Part shown: positions 21,089 through 21,135 of the stretch, piece by piece | How the letters are laid out: every line of letters begins with the position of its first letter | Position numbering within the stretch: the stretch's first letter is position 1 | Source: an uncultured Eubacterium sp. | Lineage (GTDB): Bacteria; Bacillota; Clostridia; Lachnospirales; Lachnospiraceae | Length of the DNA: 21,135 nt | Direction: 5' to 3' | Assembly: GCA_947573465.1 (NCBI GenBank) | Contig: CANPET010000007.1 | Coordinates: 1-21,135, forward strand | Notes under the pieces: model-generated | Told to the model about the DNA's origin: nothing | What the model saw: the letters and a program-made list of their open reading frames with translations, nothing else | Databases searched by the model: none | Program-made: the position numbers and the translations under genes

Positions 21089-21135
21089 TTATGAAGTGAC
21101 CTTTGTCAAGTGTAAATTGCAAAAATCACCACATT
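21089..21135 (-). CDS. Possible 3' end of an upstream gene (partial)
   Basis: One minus-strand frame entering from the window edge is open and ends …HLTKVTS at TAA (21089-21091), 12 nt before the ABC start. This spacing is typical for an operon partner, but 14 codons are too few to identify it. Other frames are also partly open. Confidence 0.3.
   Translation of the reverse strand, partial: CGDFCNLHLTKVTS

Noticed and set aside
30..21102. 13-bp inverted match TATGAAGTGACCT at both window ends (30-42 and 21090-21102), as if terminal repeats of an element
   Set aside because: Exact 13-bp matches are expected several times by chance in 21 kb of AT-rich DNA. The flanking bases differ, the right copy overlaps a gene leader, and window ends need not be element ends.
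21081..21109. TTGACA at 21104-21109 (minus strand) as the ABC gene promoter
   Set aside because: No -10 hexamer lies at 16-18 bp, and the sequence may be the end of an upstream gene.

Overview
The window looks like a piece of an AT-rich Firmicutes chromosome, most likely a gut Lachnospiraceae-type Clostridium relative. The reasons are low GC, strong AGGAGG-type ribosome sites, short spacers and protein families common in that group. Every gene I can support lies on the minus strand, so transcription runs from high to low coordinates. I see no rRNA, tRNA, CRISPR array, transposase, integrase or phage structural gene.

Layout in transcription order. (1) 21076-16146: an ABC exporter, an unusual in-frame Cys-rich 33-bp triple repeat, a metallo-beta-lactamase-fold enzyme, a NUDIX hydrolase, an SdpI-like membrane protein and a double-domain GNAT. 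(2) 16073-13415: two GNATs, a metallophosphoesterase interrupted by one in-frame TAA, and a CAT-family acetyltransferase. (3) 13346-11597: a HAD phosphatase whose N-terminus is a nitroreductase N-terminus, then a stretch of gene debris (an unknown decayed frame, a second CAT tail, an intact DUF7662-like small gene, a GNAT tail). (4) 11552-9202: a radical SAM enzyme, a FlaR-like P-loop kinase and a YhcG/DUF1016 PDDEXK protein. (5) 9201-6528: small remnants including an internally deleted pyrophosphatase, then a nitroreductase, a NUDIX, a truncated isomerase-like remnant and a nucleoside phosphorylase. (6) 6460-3314: GNAT, methyltransferase, GNAT fragment, GNAT, a hypothetical protein, a frameshifted pseudogene and GNAT. 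(7) 3128-165: a separately promoted XRE/TPR-like regulator with its own terminator, then a promoter with two micro-ORFs and a DUF6054-like gene, then a Cof-type HAD phosphatase coupled to a small membrane-anchored protein, closed by a terminator.

From about 21 to 3.3 kb the genes form a one-way row of small, mostly single-domain enzymes that modify small molecules. I see no strong terminator inside it. It looks like an accumulation zone for acquired genes rather than one pathway: neighbouring genes share no substrate, each has its own ribosome site, and about ten gene ruins (head-only, tail-only, middle-deleted, fused, frameshifted, nonsense) are packed between intact genes. Several ruins are too short for an ordinary gene finder and were found by translating the spacers.

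The best leads are the RCKKC triple repeat that runs in frame from the ABC stop codon to the MBL start codon, the nitroreductase-HAD chimera, the pyrophosphatase that lost its middle but kept both ends in frame, the nonsense-split phosphoesterase, and the regulator followed by promoter-driven micro-ORFs. All family names come from reading motifs; no database search was possible.
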